From assembly GCF_030381805.1 (NCBI RefSeq), contig NZ_JAUDRH010000003.1, forward strand, positions 124,001 to 188,000: a stretch of DNA of 64,000 nucleotides. The letters run 5' to 3'. The notes beneath the pieces are model-generated. The model was not told the DNA's origin, made no database searches, and saw nothing but the letters and a program-made list of their open reading frames with translations. This DNA comes from Chlorogloeopsis sp. ULAP01 (GTDB lineage Bacteria > Cyanobacteriota > Cyanobacteriia > Cyanobacteriales > Nostocaceae). Made by a program: the position numbers and the translations under genes. Position 1 is the stretch's first letter. Each line of letters starts with the position of its first letter. Shown piece by piece: positions 53,345 through 62,092 of the stretch.

Positions 53345-54457
53345 GTGGAAGTTAAAGCAGCAGTCGCTTACGAACCAGGTAAACCGTTGACTATTGAAAG
53401 CGTACAATTAGAAGGGCCAAAAGCTGGGGAGGTGATGGTTGAAATTAAAGCCAGCGGAGTTTGCCATACAGACGCTTACACTCTTTCTGGCAAAGATCCA
53501 GAAGGTTTATTTCCAGCAATTTTAGGACACGAAGGTGCTGGTGTTGTAGTTGAGGTGGGGCAAGGTGTCACCAGTGTCAAACCTGGGGATCATGTGATTC
53601 CCCTGTATACTCCCGAATGTCGTCAGTGTGAATATTGTCTGAGCTTTAAAACTAATCTTTGCCAAGCTATCCGTGCTACTCAAGGGCGCGGTGTCATGCC
53701 CGATGGCACGAGTCGCTTTTCTATTGATGGCAAAAAGATTCTTCATTATATGGGAACTTCTACTTTTGCAAACTATACCGTACTGCCGGAAATTGCCGTC
53801 GCCAAAATTCGCCCAGATGCACCTTTTGATAAAGTCTGTTACATTGGCTGCGGCGTGACGACGGGTATTGGTGCAGTCATAAACACAGCAAAAGTAGAAC
53901 CGGGAGCAAATGTAGTAGTTTTCGGGTTGGGTGGCATTGGTTTAAATGTCATCCAAGGAGCGCGGATGGTAGGAGCAAATATGATTGTTGGGGTAGATAT
54001 CAATCCTAAAAAACGCGCTTTAGCAGAAAAATTTGGCATGACGCACTTTGTTAACCCCAAAGAAGTTGAAGGCGATTTAGTTGCTTATTTAGTGGAGTTA
54101 ACCAAAGGCGGTGCTGACTATAGCTTTGAATGCATTGGTAATGTCAAAATTATGCGCCAAGCCTTGGAATGCTGTCATAAAGGCTGGGGAGTGAGTGTGA
54201 TTATTGGTGTTGCTGGAGCAGGCGAGGAAATTAGCACCCGTCCTTTTCAGCTTGTCACTGGGCGCGTTTGGAAAGGTTCGGCGTTTGGTGGTGCGAGGGG
54301 ACGAACAGATGTACCGAAAATTGTTGATTGGTACATGGAAGGCAAGATTAACATTGACGATATGATTACCCATGTGATGCCGATTGAGCAGATTAATGAT
54401 GCTTTTGATTTAATGCACAAGGGTGAATCGATTCGCAGTGTGGTGACGTTTAATTAA
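53345..54457 (+). CDS. frmA: Glutathione-dependent formaldehyde dehydrogenase (class III ADH)
   Basis: A 370-aa zinc alcohol dehydrogenase that oxidises S-hydroxymethylglutathione, and reduces S-nitrosoglutathione. Catalytic zinc region GVCHTDAYTLSG and GHEGAGVV; structural zinc Cys cluster ECRQCEYCLSFKTNLC; cofactor motif GLGGIGLNVIQGA followed by Asp in VGVDINPKK for NAD. I chose GTG 53345, since AGGAG lies 8 nt upstream; a TTG at 53339 is also in frame. It acts in formaldehyde and nitrosative stress defence. No esterase gene (frmB) is adjacent. Confidence 0.94.
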   Translation: MEVKAAVAYEPGKPLTIESVQLEGPKAGEVMVEIKASGVCHTDAYTLSGKDPEGLFPAILGHEGAGVVVEVGQGVTSVKPGDHVIPLYTPECRQCEYCLSFKTNLCQAIRATQGRGVMPDGTSRFSIDGKKILHYMGTSTFANYTVLPEIAVAKIRPDAPFDKVCYIGCGVTTGIGAVINTAKVEPGANVVVFGLGGIGLNVIQGARMVGANMIVGVDINPKKRALAEKFGMTHFVNPKEVEGDLVAYLVELTKGGADYSFECIGNVKIMRQALECCHKGWGVSVIIGVAGAGEEISTRPFQLVTGRVWKGSAFGGARGRTDVPKIVDWYMEGKINIDDMITHVMPIEQINDAFDLMHKGESIRSVVTFN

Positions 54458-54794
54458 GTTGGTATCAAGAAAGAGATTTTCTGTGGAGGCTGGTAGCAGT
54501 TAGTGGATAGTATATAGTAATAAATAACCCAATTTGCTAGTTATGTAAGAAGCAATGAAGAAATAGAGTAAAATCCATGTGAGAAACGGCTATTTTTGCC
54601 TTTACCTCATAATGGGCATTTTTGTAACTAGCAACTTGGGATTATTACAGGATGTTGCACTGGGTGCTCAAAATCTCAGTTTGATTTGATGTCATTCACT
54701 AAATAATATAGACAGACTAATCGCAGAATTTGGCTTGACTTTAAGGTACTCCCCACAGCTACGAACAGCTATGAAATGACAAGGATACAAAAGG
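54458..54794. other. Intergenic region
   Basis: A 337-bp spacer between the formaldehyde dehydrogenase and the alpha/beta hydrolase, both on the plus strand. No repeat or gene seen. Confidence 0.4.
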
Positions 54795-55616
54795 ATGAGT
54801 ACGATCGCGATTCAAGACGGCACGCAGATTTATTACAAGGATTGGGGTGCAGGACAACCCGTCGTTTTTAGTCACGGTTGGCCGCTTAATGCTGATGCCT
54901 GGGACGAGCAACTGGTTTTCCTGGCAGGCAAAGGCTATCGCGCGATCGCCCACGATCGTCGCGGACATGGGCGGTCAAGCCAACCCTGGAACGGCAATGA
55001 CATAGATACCTATGCAGACGACCTTGCGGCACTGATTGAGACGATAAACTTAAAAGACGTGGTATTAGTCGGTCACTCAACTGGCGGCGGTGAAGTCACT
55101 CGTTATATTGGTCGCCACGGTACAAATCGCGTCGCCAAAGCTGTGTTAGTGGGCGCAGTACCACCACTGATGCTAAAGACCGAAGCTAATCCCGGCGGGC
55201 TGCCACTCGAAGTCTTTGATAACATCCGCGCAGGTGTCGCTAACGACCGCTCCCAATTCTACAAAGACCTCAGTGAATCATTCTATGGTGCCAACAGGCC
55301 GAATGCCAAGGTCTCGCAAGGTTTGCGGGAGCAGTTCTGGCTTTGGAGTATGCAGGTCGGTCTTAAGGGCGCACTCGACTGCATCAAGGCGTTTTCCGAA
55401 ACAGATTTCACTGAGGATCTTAAGAAGTTCGATGTGCCAACGCTAATCATTCATGGCGACGACGACCAAATTGTACCGTTCGCTAACTCAGCTTTACTTT
55501 CCTCGCAGATTGTCAAGGGTTCGACTCTGAAAGTCTATCCAGGCGCAGACCACGGATTGTCCAGCACTTATCGAGAGCAGTTTAACAGCGATCTGCTGGC
55601 ATTTCTCAAGACTTAA
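54795..55616 (+). CDS. Alpha/beta hydrolase, non-heme haloperoxidase-like
   Basis: A 273-aa alpha/beta-hydrolase. Nucleophile Ser lies in GHSTGGGE, the oxyanion region in FSHGWPLNADAW, the acid Asp near HGDDDQIVP and the catalytic His in PGADHGLSS. The family includes cofactor-free chloroperoxidases and esterases. Composition (CG-rich third codon positions, e.g. CGTCGCGGACATGGGC) appears higher in GC than neighbouring genes, which may mean transfer. Substrate unknown. Confidence 0.88.
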   Translation: MSTIAIQDGTQIYYKDWGAGQPVVFSHGWPLNADAWDEQLVFLAGKGYRAIAHDRRGHGRSSQPWNGNDIDTYADDLAALIETINLKDVVLVGHSTGGGEVTRYIGRHGTNRVAKAVLVGAVPPLMLKTEANPGGLPLEVFDNIRAGVANDRSQFYKDLSESFYGANRPNAKVSQGLREQFWLWSMQVGLKGALDCIKAFSETDFTEDLKKFDVPTLIIHGDDDQIVPFANSALLSSQIVKGSTLKVYPGADHGLSSTYREQFNSDLLAFLKT

Positions 55617-55688
55617 ACTCGCTTTACCAGTACCGCTAACAAGCTGAAGTGGGCATTTGATAATCAGTACAGTTTGAAAGTCAAGATG

Positions 55689-55875
55689 ATCGGCAAAACC
55701 CGCCCCTACTAACCACTGTACGGACGGGTTTAGAAGATAAATTATCTGTTTGAACGGCAAGATTATCAACAAAACCCGCTCCTACTAACCACTAACTACT
55801 GTACGGGCGGGTTTAAAAGAGAAATTGTCGGTTTTAACCGAAAAATCATCAATGAAACCCGCCCCTACTAACCAT
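55689..55875. repeat. Tandem array of about 80-bp units with hairpins
   Basis: Three copies of a unit start with AAACCCGCCCCTACTAACCA-like sequence at about 55696, 55771 and 55855; each of the first two is followed by TGTACGG(A/G)CGGGTTT, which pairs with its start to form a hairpin. Spacers between the copies are also related (AAGAT(G/T)ATC...). It separates two convergent genes. Confidence 0.7.
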
Positions 55876-57374
55876 TAATGATTTAACGCCGTTTCACCAC
55901 GCTGATACAATTCTCGTGCATAATCAGTCCAAGTTCCTTGTCCCCAGTAGCGAAAACAACTAGTTTGCAACAATAAGTTATATAGCAAAGCTTCTTGGTA
56001 GTCAGGGCTTTGCGTTACTGAAGGATCTTGTTGCACCAATGAGTCGTATTTTTCGTGAAACAGAACGCTAAGTTTTTTCATCGGATCTAAGACATTTTCA
56101 TAGCCTTGTACCCAACTTAAATGATTTGTCCAAGAAGCACCATCCATATGAAATTGATAGTCGCTTGCTTTTAAATCAGCGATCGCTTTTTCTACAGCTT
56201 CTGGTGTAGCATTATCCGGATCGACTCGTTGCCAAATTTTGTGTTGAGAAATGGCTTGACACGTCGGATAATCTTCAGAATTAACACCAGATGCTTCAAT
56301 TAGTTCCAAATATTCTGTACCGTTCAGCGCCACCACACCTGCATAATTGTCACCGCGATCGCGGATTTCGTGATACACCCGAAATAAATCGCGGGGATAT
56401 TCATTCATCATCACGCCGCCATTTTCCCCATCGGCAATTTGGGTAACTAATGAAGGAACAGCCACATTACCTATTTGCTGCTTTCCCCTACCCTTTGCCT
56501 CAAAATAGGGTTGCATCTGCGCCACTAATTTTGTATCCGATCCTTGAGTTTTAATTAATGCTGTGATGCTAATAGTTTCGCCGTGAGAATTGCGGGCAAG
56601 CAAACGGTTAGGAAGATATTTATCTTCGTGGCGTAAAGGAGAACCGTCGAGACGTTCAACAGAATGTTCTTGCACCATTAACCAACGATAGCCACATTCT
56701 TTCAAAGCTTTAATATATTCAAATAAGGTATCGGGGTGATTGGGTAGGTGCATTTCTGGTGGAGAAAAGCCCTTGACGCGCTTGAGGGCATCGTAACCAA
56801 AAATCGCTGCAAAATAATGTTGCCACGCTTGAATATGCAGTTTTATGTCGGGAATGGGAGTAGAAGGAACAACTGCATGGCTCCACATTGTTCCCAACCA
56901 TTCAACGTAAGGCTGATATTGGGAATCGCAGGTGATGCGCTTGAGATTGTTGAGAATATCATCCCTTCCCATTTGACGTAATCCCCACAGTAAATTGCCC
57001 GAATAGTCGAGCATAATTCGAGGATTGCAACCTTGGGAAATCAATTCGGGAATAAATTCTCCCATGCGGCTGTAACACCAAGCAAAGGTTCCGGCATTGT
57101 GATTATCCCCATCATAGGGATGTTCAAACATATACTGGAGATTACTGATGAGTTGACCGTTTGCACCTGCGGGAATAGTGGGTTGATGCATATGTAGAGC
57201 GCAAGCAAATCCCGCCGTGATGTTTTCCAAACGCAGATTAGTAGTAGTCAAAAATACTGGATTATTCTGTTGAACCACTGACTGAATTTCTGCTTCCCAA
57301 CCACAAATATTAGGTAATCCCGATCTTGATTCCGTTAATACAGGTAAGTTGGGTGATGATGCTGTTGCAGTCAT
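55875..57374 (-). CDS. Glycoside hydrolase family 57 protein
   Basis: A 499-aa GH57 enzyme. The HMHQP motif of GH57 is near residue 65, and the catalytic nucleophile Glu is likely in SPPEMHLPNHP, with the acid/base Asp probably in the later part. GH57 members are amylases, 4-alpha-glucanotransferases or branching enzymes. This one presumably acts on alpha-glucan in the cytoplasm, in keeping with glgA and the GH13 gene in the window. The exact activity is not clear from sequence. Confidence 0.85.
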   Translation of the reverse strand: MTATASSPNLPVLTESRSGLPNICGWEAEIQSVVQQNNPVFLTTTNLRLENITAGFACALHMHQPTIPAGANGQLISNLQYMFEHPYDGDNHNAGTFAWCYSRMGEFIPELISQGCNPRIMLDYSGNLLWGLRQMGRDDILNNLKRITCDSQYQPYVEWLGTMWSHAVVPSTPIPDIKLHIQAWQHYFAAIFGYDALKRVKGFSPPEMHLPNHPDTLFEYIKALKECGYRWLMVQEHSVERLDGSPLRHEDKYLPNRLLARNSHGETISITALIKTQGSDTKLVAQMQPYFEAKGRGKQQIGNVAVPSLVTQIADGENGGVMMNEYPRDLFRVYHEIRDRGDNYAGVVALNGTEYLELIEASGVNSEDYPTCQAISQHKIWQRVDPDNATPEAVEKAIADLKASDYQFHMDGASWTNHLSWVQGYENVLDPMKKLSVLFHEKYDSLVQQDPSVTQSPDYQEALLYNLLLQTSCFRYWGQGTWTDYARELYQRGETALNH

Positions 57375-57475
57375 GAAAATTCCCTGTGAGCGATCGCCTT
57401 CATTTTGACTTAATTAGTGCGATCGTCCAGAACCAGCGCAAGAATTATTAATTATGCTCTTGCAACTTACAAAGA

Positions 57476-57577
57476 TTATTGAAAGAAAAAACCAGCAATC
57501 AAAAGCGGCACGAGCAGTAGAACAGACACAATTAGTAGAAGAGTAGCCGGATCGATTTTAATTTCTGGATCGCGCAT
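57476..57577 (-). CDS. 33-residue single-helix membrane peptide
   Basis: From ATG 57577 the minus strand encodes MRDPEIKIDPATLLLIVSVL followed by a hydrophobic LLVPLLIAGFFFQ end: a short acidic N-terminus and one transmembrane helix. A longer frame runs to 57751 but crosses a GC-rich repeat and looks non-coding. Small one-helix proteins are typical subunits of thylakoid complexes, but I do not recognise this one. Confidence 0.45.
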   Translation of the reverse strand: MRDPEIKIDPATLLLIVSVLLLVPLLIAGFFFQ

Positions 57578-57599
57578 TTTCTCAGAAAATAGGTTACAG

Positions 57600-57660
57600 G
57601 TGAGTCCAGCGCCGTGCGGGGGTTCCCCCCGTTGAGGCGACTGGCGAACCCGAAGGGTTA
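57600..57660. repeat. GC-rich dispersed repeat related to the 10.7-kb mosaic
   Basis: The segment with CCAGCGCCGTGCGGGGGTTC and GAGGCGACTGGCGAACCC shares the GCGACTGGCG and CGGG-TTC blocks with the 10780-11035 repeat region. Confidence 0.5.
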
Positions 57661-57685
57661 CAGTGTACAAGTTACAGAAGAGGAG

Positions 57686-57800
57686 TGGGAGAGGAACAGA
57701 TGAGGGAGATAGGGAAGATGGGGAGGATGGGGAAGAATTTACTCTTATCAATTCCTCACCTCAACTCTCTCAACTCCTTGTCTCCGTGTCCCCGCGTCTC
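57686..57800. repeat. Dispersed purine/pyrimidine-rich element, copy B
   Basis: The plus strand has GAGGGAGATAGGGAAGATGG, then GGGGAAGAATTTACTCTTA and a CTCAACTC/TCCTTGTCTCC series, in the same order as the minus strand at 24478-24566. It overlaps the untranslated region of the ArsC-like gene. Confidence 0.55.
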
Positions 57801-57825
57801 TTACCTGTCCCCTATACCCTATACT

Positions 57826-58188
57826 ATGACAATTCAAGTTTACGGAATACCTAATTGCGGAACCTGCAAAAAAGCTTTCCAATGGCTACAAGACAACGGT
57901 ATTGATTATGAGTTTATTAATACCAAAGAAAATGCGCCCAGCCGCCAGATAATCCAAAACTGGGTAAAATCTTTGGGTTCTCAGTCAATACGAAACACCT
58001 CCGGACAATCCTACCGTGCATTGGGTGATGAGAAGAAAACTTGGACTGATGAACAGTGGATTGAGGCATTTGCTAAAGATGCGATGCTTCTCAAACGTCC
58101 CCTTTTCGTTAAGGATGGTACGGCAGTAATGGTTGGCTTCAAAGATAAAGAGGAAGCAATCCGAGAAAAATTAGGCGTGAAAGAATAA
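57826..58188 (+). CDS. ArsC/Spx-like thiol protein
   Basis: A 120-aa protein of the ArsC/Spx fold. A CGTC redox motif (NCGTCKKAF) lies at residues about 10-13, and FINTKENAPSRQIIQNWVK and LLKRPLFVKDGTAVMVGF match the family. Members are arsenate reductases or Spx/MgsR-type regulators; which applies is not clear. ATG 57826 gives the family's usual N-terminus; the longer frame upstream is repeat sequence. Confidence 0.85.
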   Translation: MTIQVYGIPNCGTCKKAFQWLQDNGIDYEFINTKENAPSRQIIQNWVKSLGSQSIRNTSGQSYRALGDEKKTWTDEQWIEAFAKDAMLLKRPLFVKDGTAVMVGFKDKEEAIREKLGVKE

Positions 58189-58302
58189 TTTGATAGAACA
58201 ATTTGGTGAGAGCGATCGCATCACAAATCAAGAGTAATCTACCCATCACGAGCATAGTAGTTACGTATAATTACTATTTAGCTAGTGAAAGAATTGACAA
58301 AT

Positions 58303-58980
58303 ATGGAATCACTCAGCGATGCCAAGATAGTGGAATCATGGTACAAGAACGCGTTACCGTGGACAATCGCAGTGCGTGAGGAACAAATTGAGAGCCGTAA
58401 TTTAGTCACTAATCAGGCAATAGTTGATGCTATTTTGAGTCGCTCGCCCCACTCTGTTCTTGATATTGGTTGCGGAGAAGGGTGGCTTGCCCGCGAACTT
58501 GCTGCCAAAGGAATCCACGTGATGGGAGTAGATGTGATTCCCACCCTGATTGAAAAAGCCCAAGCAGCTGGTGGTGGCGATTTTTCTGTGGCTTCTTATG
58601 AGGAGATTGCTGGGGGCAAACTCAGAGCCTCTGTTGATGTCGCGGTTTCTAACTTTGCGCTGTTTGGGAAGGAACCAGTTGAAGGATTGTTTAGAGTTGT
58701 ACCATCGCTACTGAAACCCCGTGGTTCATTTATTGTCCAGACTTTGCACCCAGTAGTAGCGTGTGGTGATTCCCCATACCAGGAGGGTTGGCGACAAGGC
58801 TCATGGGCTGGATTTAGTTCTGATTTTACCGATCCGGCACCATGGTATTTCCGAACTTTAGAAAATTGGATCAAGCTTTTTGTTGTTAGTGGATTTCGGC
58901 TGATTGAGATGCGCGAGCCGATTCATCCTAAGACACATAAGCCCGCCTCGGTGATATTTATCGCAGAAGTGGCTGGTTAA
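58303..58980 (+). CDS. Class I SAM-dependent methyltransferase
   Basis: A 225-aa methyltransferase. Motif I is LDIGCGEGWLARELAAKG, with acidic residue in GVDVIPT; motif II/III region DVAVSNFALFGK and post-motif LKPRGSFIVQTLHP fit. Substrate unknown. I start at ATG 58303; a GTG at 58285 is in frame. It stands alone between the ArsC-like gene and the toxin-antitoxin-like pair. Confidence 0.85.
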   Translation: MESLSDAKIVESWYKNALPWTIAVREEQIESRNLVTNQAIVDAILSRSPHSVLDIGCGEGWLARELAAKGIHVMGVDVIPTLIEKAQAAGGGDFSVASYEEIAGGKLRASVDVAVSNFALFGKEPVEGLFRVVPSLLKPRGSFIVQTLHPVVACGDSPYQEGWRQGSWAGFSSDFTDPAPWYFRTLENWIKLFVVSGFRLIEMREPIHPKTHKPASVIFIAEVAG

Positions 58981-59134
58981 CTATGCGATCGCCGCTTGTG
59001 TAATGTATGGTTTGTGCATATTCTTCCTAAAGAGATTTTAACTGGAAAAAGTCGCTCTAATTGCTCAAAGGGGATATTAGAAAAAAGTTTCTATATAATA
59101 ACGATGACTTTGGCAAGGAAAGGGAGTTACTCTC

Positions 59135-59377
59135 ATGAAATTAGACCGTATCACCAGCAATCCCAATCGTATGAATGGACAGCCCTGCATTCGTAATCTT
59201 CGTCTCACTGTTCGCCGACTAATTGAGTTACTTGCTACTTATCCTAATCGAGAAGAAATACACCAAGAGTTCCCAGAAATAGAAGATGAAGACATTCGGC
59301 AAGCTCTGATTTTTGCATCCTCTTACTTAGACGATCGCATCGTCGAACTACCTGCAAATTATGAAACTGTTGCTTGA
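59135..59377 (+). CDS. DUF433 protein, putative antitoxin
   Basis: An 80-aa DUF433 protein (GQPCIRNLRLTVRRLIELLA...DDEDIRQAL-like). DUF433 proteins have a small HTH-like fold and are regularly paired with DUF5615 PIN-like proteins. Its stop overlaps the next start by 17 bp. The ribosome site GGGAG precedes ATG 59135. Confidence 0.85.
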   Translation: MKLDRITSNPNRMNGQPCIRNLRLTVRRLIELLATYPNREEIHQEFPEIEDEDIRQALIFASSYLDDRIVELPANYETVA

Positions 59378-59735
59378 TCAGGGATTACCACGCTCCACGG
59401 CAATACTACTACGTGATTTAGGAATTGACACAATTCATGTAGGTGAGATTGGGCTATCTGAAGCCGAAGATACAGAGATTATTCAAATGGCAAGAGAGGA
59501 AGGGCGTGTTGTAGTGACACTCGATGCAGACTTTCATACATTGTTAGCTCTTGATGAAGCAACTTTTCCCTCGGTTATTCGTATTCGTATTGAAAGGTTA
59601 CGCGCTCCAGCATTGACTGAGTTGCTGCTGAAAGTGATTGATGAATGTGAGGAAGAACTACAGCAAGGGGCAGCTGTGACAATCGAGCCAAGCCGAATTC
59701 GTATTCGTCGCTTACCGTTGTTGCCTGATGTTTAA
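59361..59735 (+). CDS. DUF5615 PIN-like protein, putative toxin
   Basis: A 124-aa protein of the DUF5615/Mut7-C PIN-like family. The acidic residues of a PIN nuclease are seen in LLLDQGLPRSTA, TIHVGEIGLSEAEDTEI and VVTLDADFHTLLAL. With the upstream DUF433 gene it forms an overlapping two-gene unit, as in VapBC-like modules. Toxicity is inferred by family, not shown. Confidence 0.82.
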   Translation: MKLLLDQGLPRSTAILLRDLGIDTIHVGEIGLSEAEDTEIIQMAREEGRVVVTLDADFHTLLALDEATFPSVIRIRIERLRAPALTELLLKVIDECEEELQQGAAVTIEPSRIRIRRLPLLPDV

Positions 59736-59803
59736 AGTGCCTTCTGCCATCTGCCTCCTATTATGACAAGATGGGAAAAGTGTCTACCCTAAATGATTGC
59801 CTG

Positions 59804-60211
59804 ATGTCTTCTCACAATCCATCTTTAGATGCCACACTCCAACAACTACGGCAAGTACGACAAGCGCTACTCAGTCTTCACAAAGCTTTGCTAGAGTCTG
59901 AACGTGTTGGTTACGAACAATTTTACGGACGCATTAAATCCAAAGGGGAATTTTTTCAACTAGTCGTTGGGCATGAATGGTTTGATTGGTTGCATCCCAT
60001 TTCTCAATTTATTGTTCGAGTTGATGAGTTTTTCGATGCGAAAGAACCCGTGACGATCAACCAAGCCAATCAGCTATTGGCAGAAGCACGAATGTTGCTC
60101 CAACCTTCAGAGGAAGGAACTACCCAGCAAATACGTTACTATCAGGCAATCCAACGCGATCCTGATATTGCCTCTATGCATTCAGAAGTATCAAAATTGC
60201 TTGCACGGTAA
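59804..60211 (+). CDS. Conserved hypothetical protein
   Basis: A 135-aa helical protein (from MSSHNPSLDATL). Contains HKALLESERVGYEQFYGRI and FFQLVVGHEWFDWLHPISQF, a pattern I know from conserved but unnamed bacterial proteins. An in-frame ATG at 59771 would add 11 residues. No function. Confidence 0.6.
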   Translation: MSSHNPSLDATLQQLRQVRQALLSLHKALLESERVGYEQFYGRIKSKGEFFQLVVGHEWFDWLHPISQFIVRVDEFFDAKEPVTINQANQLLAEARMLLQPSEEGTTQQIRYYQAIQRDPDIASMHSEVSKLLAR

Positions 60212-60395
60212 ATGATGATTAGCGATAGCACTTTTCCCTTCAAGCGATCGCAATAGCATAAAATACTCGTAAGTTATTAAGTTTTTACCCAGCAGTAAAC
60301 TTTAATATCACCCCACTAGTCGCTTGTCAATGAGTACATCTTTCATATAATGAATGAGAATATAAAAATAAAGTTTTGTTAAGCGAGGAGTAGGG

Positions 60396-61874
60396 ATGTA
60401 CATTGTACAGATTGCCTCGGAATGCGCTCCTGTGATTAAAGCTGGGGGTTTAGGGGATGTCGTTTACGGGCTGAGTCGTGAGTTAGAGACGCGGGGGCAT
60501 TGCGTCGAGATTATTCTGCCAAAGTATGATTGTATGCGCTACGACCATATTTGGGGGCTTCATGATGCCTACATGAACTTGTGGGTACCCTGGTATGGTG
60601 CTGCAATTCACTGTTCTGTGTACTGTGGTTGGGTACATGGACGAGTCTGTTTCTTCATTGAACCCCATTCTCAGGATAATTTCTTTAATCGGGGTTGCTA
60701 TTATGGTTGTGATGATGACAATATGCGCTTTGCCTTCTTTAGCAAAGCGGCTTTGGAATTTTTGCTCAGAAGTAATAAGCGTCCTGATGTTATCCATTGC
60801 CATGACTGGCAGACTGGTTTAATACCACCCCTGCTATTTGAAATTTATAAGTATCACGGCATGGAGTATCAACGAGTTTGCTACACCATTCACAACTTTA
60901 AACATCAGGGAATAGCTGGTGCTGATGCTCTGCGGGCAACAGGTTTAAACCAAGAAGCTTATTATTTCCAATATGATAAGCTGCGTGACAACTTCAACCC
61001 CTTTGCTTTGAACTTAATGAAAGGGGGTATAGCTTACTCCAACGCCATCACCACAGTTTCACCCAACCACGCTTGGGAAGCTCGCTACACGGATGTTGGT
61101 TGTGGTTTAGGTCATACCTTACATTTACATCAAGATAGGTTCAGTGGGGTTCTCAACGGTATAGATTATGATTTTTGGAATCCCGAAATTGATCGCTATA
61201 TTCCTTGTAAATACAACAAAGAAACCTTTGAAGATAAAGCCAAAAATAAAAAAGCTTTAAGAGAAAGACTGCTGTTACGCGATGTTGATAAACCAATTGT
61301 TGCTTACATCGGTCGTTTAGATAATCAAAAAGGCGTTCATCTTGTTCACCACGCAATTTATTACGCGCTAGATCGGGGAGCGCAATTTGTATTGTTGGGT
61401 TCTGCCACAGAACCTGGTATCAATGCTCACTTCCAGCACGAAAAACGCTTTTTGAACGATAACCCCGATGTACATTTAGAACTTGGCTTCAACGAAGAAC
61501 TATCCCACCTGATTTATGCAGGGGCAGATATGATTGTGGTTCCAAGTAACTACGAGCCTTGTGGGTTAACCCAGATGATTGGTTTGAAGTATGGTACTGT
61601 ACCGATTGTCCGGGGTGTGGGTGGGCTAGTAAATACGGTGTTTGATCGCGACTACGACGAGAATGTCCCCCCAGAAAAGCGTAATGGTTACGTATTCTAC
61701 GATACTGATTATTATGCCATTGAATCAGCTATGGATAGAGCGATTGGTTTGTGGCACTACTATCCGGATGAGTTCCAGAAACTAGCTGTTCAAGGTATGG
61801 AATATGATTACTCATGGAATAATCCAGGAGAAGAATACGTAGAAATTTACGATTGGATACGACACCACTGGTAA
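60396..61874 (+). CDS. glgA: Glycogen synthase
   Basis: A 492-aa ADP-glucose-dependent glycogen synthase (GT5). Substrate loop KAGGLGDVVYGLSREL with Lys15, the later catalytic EPCGLTQMIGLKYGT signature and GRLDNQKGVHL are visible. It extends alpha-1,4-glucan chains. It starts MYIVQIASEC with AGGAG 10 bp before. Some cyanobacteria have two glgA genes; I cannot tell which. It fits with the GH13 and GH57 glucan genes in the window. Confidence 0.94.
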   Translation: MYIVQIASECAPVIKAGGLGDVVYGLSRELETRGHCVEIILPKYDCMRYDHIWGLHDAYMNLWVPWYGAAIHCSVYCGWVHGRVCFFIEPHSQDNFFNRGCYYGCDDDNMRFAFFSKAALEFLLRSNKRPDVIHCHDWQTGLIPPLLFEIYKYHGMEYQRVCYTIHNFKHQGIAGADALRATGLNQEAYYFQYDKLRDNFNPFALNLMKGGIAYSNAITTVSPNHAWEARYTDVGCGLGHTLHLHQDRFSGVLNGIDYDFWNPEIDRYIPCKYNKETFEDKAKNKKALRERLLLRDVDKPIVAYIGRLDNQKGVHLVHHAIYYALDRGAQFVLLGSATEPGINAHFQHEKRFLNDNPDVHLELGFNEELSHLIYAGADMIVVPSNYEPCGLTQMIGLKYGTVPIVRGVGGLVNTVFDRDYDENVPPEKRNGYVFYDTDYYAIESAMDRAIGLWHYYPDEFQKLAVQGMEYDYSWNNPGEEYVEIYDWIRHHW

Positions 61875-61894
61875 GGGTGGGAACATCTAGTTTT

Positions 61895-61936
61895 GATAGA
61901 GCAATCGCTTCTCATTAAGATGGCGATCGCTCTATC
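61895..61936. terminator. HIP1-containing hairpin after glgA
   Basis: GATAGAGCAATCGC (61895-61908) pairs with GCGATCGCTCTATC (61923-61936) with one mismatch. It lies 20 bp past the stop codon; the T run is weak. Confidence 0.55.
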
Positions 61937-61982
61937 AATTAGCACCCTAGCTCGCCAAGAAATAAATTTCTTGGCTAATAGC

Positions 61983-62006
61983 TTAAGTCCACTCAAGTGG
62001 ACTTAA
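61983..62006. repeat. Palindromic dispersed repeat
   Basis: TTAAGTCCACT and AGTGGACTTAA are exact inverted repeats separated by CA, and a related AGTCCT/AGGACT dyad follows at about 62012-62030. It is a likely dispersed hairpin between glgA and the convergent PheRS-like gene. Confidence 0.6.
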
Positions 62007-62092
62007 AATCTAGTCCTAATGAAGAGGACTTCAGCTATGAGCAAAAGAATTCATTCTTAAGCAGTATTTGCTATTAGTGCAAGTTATCAATT

